A DNA stretch of 7,622 nucleotides from CAZJYI01 sp964550025. Lineage in GTDB: Bacteria; Verrucomicrobiota; Kiritimatiellia; UBA8416; CAYOBW01. Numbering within the stretch: position 1 is the stretch's first letter; each line of letters starts with the position of its first letter. Below are positions 7,001 through 7,622 of the stretch, piece by piece. The position numbers were made by a program, and so were the translations under genes. Under the pieces are notes generated by a model that made no database searches, had not been told where the DNA came from, and was given only the letters and a program-made list of their open reading frames with translations. The stretch is taken from assembly GCA_964550025.1 (NCBI GenBank), contig CAZJYI010000309.1:1-7622 (forward strand), in the 5' to 3' direction.

Positions 7001-7622
7001 AGATGCGGAAATCATCTATGTCGCCGCGGAAACCGTATTCGAATGGGTCGGGAGCGTACTCGGTTCGAGCGCCGATCGAGATCGGAGAAGACGTGTCCGC
7101 AATCGGTGTGGCATAGGGGGTCGACCCGACGGGAACACCGTCCAGGTAGATGGCAGCGTTGGCCCCGTCCCAGGCAAGCGCGGCGTGGTGCCAGACTCCC
7201 GTGTGCACGACACCCACAGATCCCATCATCGTATCATTGAGATAGAACTTGGGGGACATCGACGGTCCCGTGATGGAGAAGTCAACCAGGGATTCGTGCT
7301 TCTCGAAGAGAATGCCGAACAAGGAGTTGGTTGTCCGGCTGCGGAACCAGAAGCCAACCGTTGTGGCCGAGCGTCCACGAAAGATGCCGTCATCGACGAT
7401 CTTGACGACATCGTCTTCCCCATCGAGGCTGGCTGCCTGCCCGAGTATACCCTCTGCATAGCCCATGCCGCCCTGCACCGTCCCGTCATTCCCGTTCCGG
7501 CTCGCGTCATTCGCGTTGCCGTTGAAGGGGTAGTGGGCGACGAGGCCGCGGTCCAGCGGCGGGATGTAGAGCGTCTCAATCTCGTCGGCCGACAAGGCGC
7601 GGTTGTAGATGCGGACCTCATC
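672..7622 (-). CDS. giant multidomain secreted/surface protein (LamG, beta-helix, kelch, PKD, carboxypeptidase-regulatory-like), 5'-partial
   Basis: The frame is open from the window edge (codon 7622-7620, Asp, called residue 1) to TAG at 674-672: 2316 residues, no frameshift seen. The first TTG that could serve as a start (7595) is the Leu codon inside the LamG motif N-R-A-L-S-A-D-E, so the true start lies beyond the window. Domains by residue: end of a LamG domain 1-22; LamG 25-222; right-handed beta-helix 226-581; LamG 585-789; six kelch motifs 799-1087; Big_2-like Ig fold 1089-1181; PKD 1183-1266; PKD-like W-R-E unit 1271-1370 plus four regulatory-like folds to 1717; a second W-R-E unit 1731-1828 plus four folds to 2193; Asp-rich motif and beta-rich C-terminus 2194-2316. 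All are extracellular binding or structural folds, and no enzyme active site was recognised. Secretion is inferred from these folds and from the signal peptide of the paralogue downstream. The function is probably adhesion, glycan binding or scaffolding, but it is unproven. PEP-CTERM, LPXTG and membrane anchors are absent at the C-terminus. Confidence 0.93.
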   Translation of the reverse strand, partial: DEVRIYNRALSADEIETLYIPPLDRGLVAHYPFNGNANDASRNGNDGTVQGGMGYAEGILGQAASLDGEDDVVKIVDDGIFRGRSATTVGFWFRSRTTNSLFGILFEKHESLVDFSITGPSMSPKFYLNDTMMGSVGVVHTGVWHHAALAWDGANAAIYLDGVPVGSTPYATPIADTSSPISIGARTEYAPDPFEYGFRGDIDDFRIYNRALSGNEVAALWAQGTTAHYASPSGSSEAPYATWATAATNIQDAVDAASSGDTVWVTNGLYRTGGAFASGVSNRVSLAHITVRSVNGPSFTTIQGAGPLGDGAVRGAYVGENGKLIGFTVTQGHTLTNNAIDRAGGGIMAENGAEIMDCVIVSNRAAAGGAGLYCQFGCTVKDCVISDNAVTQPRVTHNGGGMFASRTLVENCVFTRNESEYGGGIFVSIGSTVRNCLLVDNTAHSGGGAYASWGGIMQNCTVVSNRAVSASQGGGICVMTTTGALIENCIVYDNQAANGDNFWHQGTNAVVSHCCIAPDPGGDANITDAPLFRDAAHGDYRLNPVSPCIDRGNDQAWMANATDLAGNRRVMRSAVDMGAYEESSLVAYYPLNGNANDESGNGHHGVVSGATLAADAHGRSDSAYSFDGDDSILTTFAPLIRPTDSFTVSVWLRSEVQTLQYVLGLERRDHQQLSIRTDPAVSFKLRDDDYASFDCAVSDMTELATRWMNVTATRDGETDEVRVYVDGVLRGEVSDTSAGSVNAVSPMPLGIGAINNSATGMKEFFTGAIDEVRFYNRALPSNEVQRLYEDSLTAPSMPMRRVGGDAIVYDDRIWYVGGYGPGADLAPEVMVYDPDSGSWDTNAAPIPTPRTSLGVAEMNGVIHACGGYADGNPDVATVEAYDVAGNVWTNETPLRNRCNWLNGSTVSHDGKVLTIGGNYYSTDRETAQIFDPALGTWSESSNMGYGARGMAAAVANGVAYAIGGADMGGPGPERHLLTVQTYDPDLDTWAAKADLPQPRAYAEAVVIDGVIYLVGGQSVPDGPVVRDVLRYVPAVDRWETTGIVLTERQARVGMAAVAYGHFIYLLGGVDTAMGQPTDRVDVIGIEGAVTLSGVVVAGDPTVPEGSNAIYTCTASYSDGTSNNVSTQAVWSLSSGTPAGTVITNGLLTAGEVTSNTVITVSAAYAFGGHTATDSLDVTILARPTADFEAVPTNGAAPLAVTFTDLSIGDIDTAEWDFDNDGHVDAVNPAAPVGYVYTNEGLYAVRLVVTGPGGVDTMVKTDYVSVGFMGDHRPVVRVPEDDRQIFISSLGDMAVLDASQSYDPDGDTIYFSWREDPTNPRRGLVPIGSHALSRLHLFFPTSGRYTFHVRVSDGELVSADVETITVYVPGLIGHTTVAGTGGQGISDVRVSAYTNDVDAQSGENPVDIGVADSRGRYNLENVRTASPTNGQTYKIRVERPDFLTNFLDRTILPDPGPDAGDEDFSIGRGYTDVILGTVSARDGGASLNGVTAHLEGHGFQSTFGGVFWFSNVRQGSWSLQLYKEGYQPEVRDINVGTNAPNLDFTLAPATELGRLTGRVTLAGTGRPVPGATVALGAGRTEYTVSTDARGGFIYADLPTGTYLLTASKDGYETLRFLAVSVRPGDNRLDVSLFLETDLTITGRVVDDRNGRAIHLATAGVQADGGLLLNSDVADHCGYFVVSGLAAGEHALRVTAPGYVPETRLYSLAGHQDAGAIRLRRSAFWEEPAGQQPGAPFAALAWSNYYANGLGEVVTLDGRPSQGAGRTNIWRESAENPKLGLLPPGTADARPEIAGIDKPGIYAYELQVQSGGTLSPNTAVARVFVPGIVGNVHASPSDGLEPKEHVAIGLYHSYNDAMTRRNAVRETLSGPDGSFDLSVAPGQYWLTADPEPGSGFEPYGPVGQRVNYSSTMQSVDINLWRSEYIIQGKVTDEDTHELLENVRVAVAPGIITESLRTSTDAGGGFRLFGVPGGGQTILLVKDGYASRSVSVQIPPPPGIPLDMTMTANPSNLSANVSGSVVAEYLGVAFPVPHAEVILEGGLFRTFTDADGRYELGDLPPGYHHGVIRCAGYETSYLGDSPVFRLYAGDNPLPTKTLVFKGNGPVLRGVVLDENQQPVANARVSIVAPVEPGQPPARSAAMSGATVTTDAAGVFQLVNVPHGVRTLRVEPDGAAAMEKIVEVTDSMELAFSLGRSDESIVSPEWADRHFPGVTWPGDEVDSDGDGIDNATEYVMDTAPTNGAVVFETLMILDAGKLNVIMTNTSSNRLYHVESCNDLLNPVWEPLSIDTVGTGDILEYTITGAADERFIRGRVRVPGE
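1044..2432 (-). repeat. super-module copy 2: W-R-E PKD-like unit plus four carboxypeptidase-regulatory-like folds
   Basis: Residues 1731-2193 of the giant protein. The PKD-like unit is more diverged than copy 1: the D-P-D-G-D motif is gone, but W1768-R-E, N-P-K-L-G-L-L-P and V-F-V-P-G-I-V-G remain. Four regulatory-like folds begin near residues 1828, 1922, 2012 and 2103. The clearest signatures are F-T-D-A-D-G-R-Y-E-L-G-D-L-P-P-G in the third fold, and Q-P-V-A-N-A-R-V-S-I with T-T-D-A-A-G-V-F in the fourth. Divergence suggests an old duplication. Confidence 0.8.
2472..3812 (-). repeat. super-module copy 1: W-R-E PKD-like unit plus four carboxypeptidase-regulatory-like folds
   Basis: Residues 1271-1717 of the giant protein. 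The PKD-like unit (1271-1370) carries I-F-I-S-S-L-G-D, L-D-A-S, D-P-D-G-D, W1312-R-E, N-P-R-R-G-L-V-P and V-Y-V-P-G-L-I-G. Four folds of about 80-100 residues follow, beginning near residues 1371, 1470, 1554 and 1637. The third has the clearest regulatory-like signature: G-R-P-V-P-G-A-T-V, S-T-D-A-R-G-G-F, L-P-T-G-T-Y and K-D-G-Y. The order is repeated in the copy at 2432-1044. Confidence 0.82.
3825..4358 (-). other. Big_2-like Ig domain followed by a PKD domain
   Basis: Residues 1089-1181 resemble a bacterial Ig-like group 2 fold, with Y-T-C-T-A-S-Y-S-D-G, then V-W-S-L-S-S-G and T-V-I-T-V-S-A-A-Y. Residues 1183-1266 are a PKD domain: P-T-A-D-F-E-A-V-P, G-A-A-P-L-A-V-T-F-T-D-L-S, then the core W-D-F-D-N-D-G-H-V-D and the closing Y-A-V-R-L-V-V-T. 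The D-F-D-N-D-G-H-V-D loop is an Asp-rich variant of the usual W-D-F-G-D-G and could bind calcium. Both folds usually act as spacers in long exoproteins. Confidence 0.8.
4362..5228 (-). other. kelch-repeat beta-propeller, six motifs
   Basis: Domain of the giant protein, residues 799-1087. Six kelch motifs are visible. Each has a hydrophobic strand ending in Gly-Gly (pairs starting at residues 817, 866, 916, 963, 1015 and 1067, so 47-52 residues apart), and the first five also carry the Y-D-P-x-x-x-x-W type strand or a variant of it. The sixth lacks the closing Trp, as is common when the last blade is completed by the first. Kelch propellers bind proteins or sugars. The galactose-oxidase family also uses this fold, but I could not identify its copper ligands here. 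Confidence 0.87.
5256..5870 (-). other. LamG/concanavalin A-like domain (second complete copy)
   Basis: Domain of the giant protein, residues 585-789. It begins L-V-A-Y-Y-P-L-N-G-N-A-N-D-E-S-G-N-G-H-H-G, contains S-F-D-G-D-D-S-I and F-T-V-S-V-W-L-R, then V-R-V-Y-V-D-G-V, and closes with I-D-E-V-R-F-Y-N-R-A-L-P. It is clearly paralogous to the copy at 7550-6957 and shares an exact 19-nt stretch with it (5833-5851 and 7507-7525) in the opening motif. Together the two copies bracket the beta-helix. Confidence 0.88.
5880..6947 (-). other. right-handed beta-helix domain with Cys/GGG ladder, choice-of-anchor-Q-like end
   Basis: Domain of the giant protein, residues 226-581. The opening I-Q-D-A-V-D-A-A-S-S-G-D-T-V-W-V is the usual first turn of pectate-lyase-like helices. 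At least six coils follow, each with a small G-rich strand (GGGI, GAGL, GGGM, GGGI, GGGA, GGGI) and, 13-16 residues later, a Cys strand of the form x-[NDH]-C-x-[IVFL]. The Cys residues are 358, 383, 412, 436, 460, 489 and 514. The end, with S-P-C-I-D-R-G-N, then D-L-A-G-N-R-R and V-D-M-G-A-Y-E, matches the tail typical of choice-of-anchor Q proteins. I recognised no polysaccharide lyase catalytic residues, so I read the domain as structural or binding. Confidence 0.85.
6957..7550 (-). other. LamG/concanavalin A-like domain (first complete copy)
   Basis: Domain of the giant protein, residues 25-222. It opens with the family's G-L-V-A-H-Y-P-F-N-G-N-A-N-D, followed by G-N-D-G-T-V. It contains the F-D/L-D-G-x-D-D strand, the W-H-H-A-A-L-A-W-D segment and I-Y-L-D-G-V-P-V-G. 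It closes with I-D-D-F-R-I-Y-N-R-A-L-S. This is the Laminin_G_3-type jelly roll, which commonly binds carbohydrates or mediates adhesion in bacterial exoproteins. The same closing motif at the window edge (7622-7557) is the tail of a preceding copy, so at least three LamG domains exist in the gene. Confidence 0.88.

Overview
The window lies within a locus for large secreted proteins in a GC-rich bacterium. Both genes run on the minus strand. The domain vocabulary fits the Verrucomicrobiota/Kiritimatiellota/Lentisphaerota part of the PVC group: LamG/ConA-like jelly rolls closing on D-E-V-R-I-Y-N-R-A-L, a Cys/GGG-rich right-handed beta-helix ending in D-M-G-A-Y-E, kelch blades, PKD domains, chains of carboxypeptidase-regulatory-like folds, and a DSDGDG plus beta-strand C-terminus. 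That placement is an inference from protein architecture; no marker gene is present.

Layout in the direction of transcription, right to left. From 7622 to 672 runs one uninterrupted reading frame of 2316 codons plus TAG, whose 5' end lies outside the window. In order it encodes the end of one LamG domain, a complete LamG domain, a beta-helix, a second complete LamG domain, a six-motif kelch propeller, an Ig-like (Big_2-type) domain, a PKD domain, and then a super-module present twice: a PKD-like unit with a W-R-E...V-P-G-[LI]-x-G signature followed by four carboxypeptidase-regulatory-like folds. It ends in an Asp-rich, calcium-binding-like motif and a beta-rich C-terminal domain. No catalytic domain was recognised.

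A spacer of 244 bp (671-428) follows. It contains a short GC hairpin just after the stop codon, a degenerate 12-13 bp direct repeat, a 10-bp inverted repeat around a C-run/G-run core, and a strongly purine-biased tract. A second minus-strand gene starts with ATG at 427 and leaves the window at position 1. It encodes a signal peptide followed at once by a third copy of the W-R-E PKD-like unit, so it is a paralogue of the C-terminal half of the giant protein. An 8-bp tandem repeat lies in its first codons.

The two products probably act outside the cell or on its surface, as adhesive, carbohydrate-binding or scaffolding proteins. Nothing here establishes a substrate or a pathway. The plus strand has no gene I can support; its long open frames are antisense shadows of these two genes. 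No RNA gene, CRISPR array, insertion sequence or phage gene was seen.
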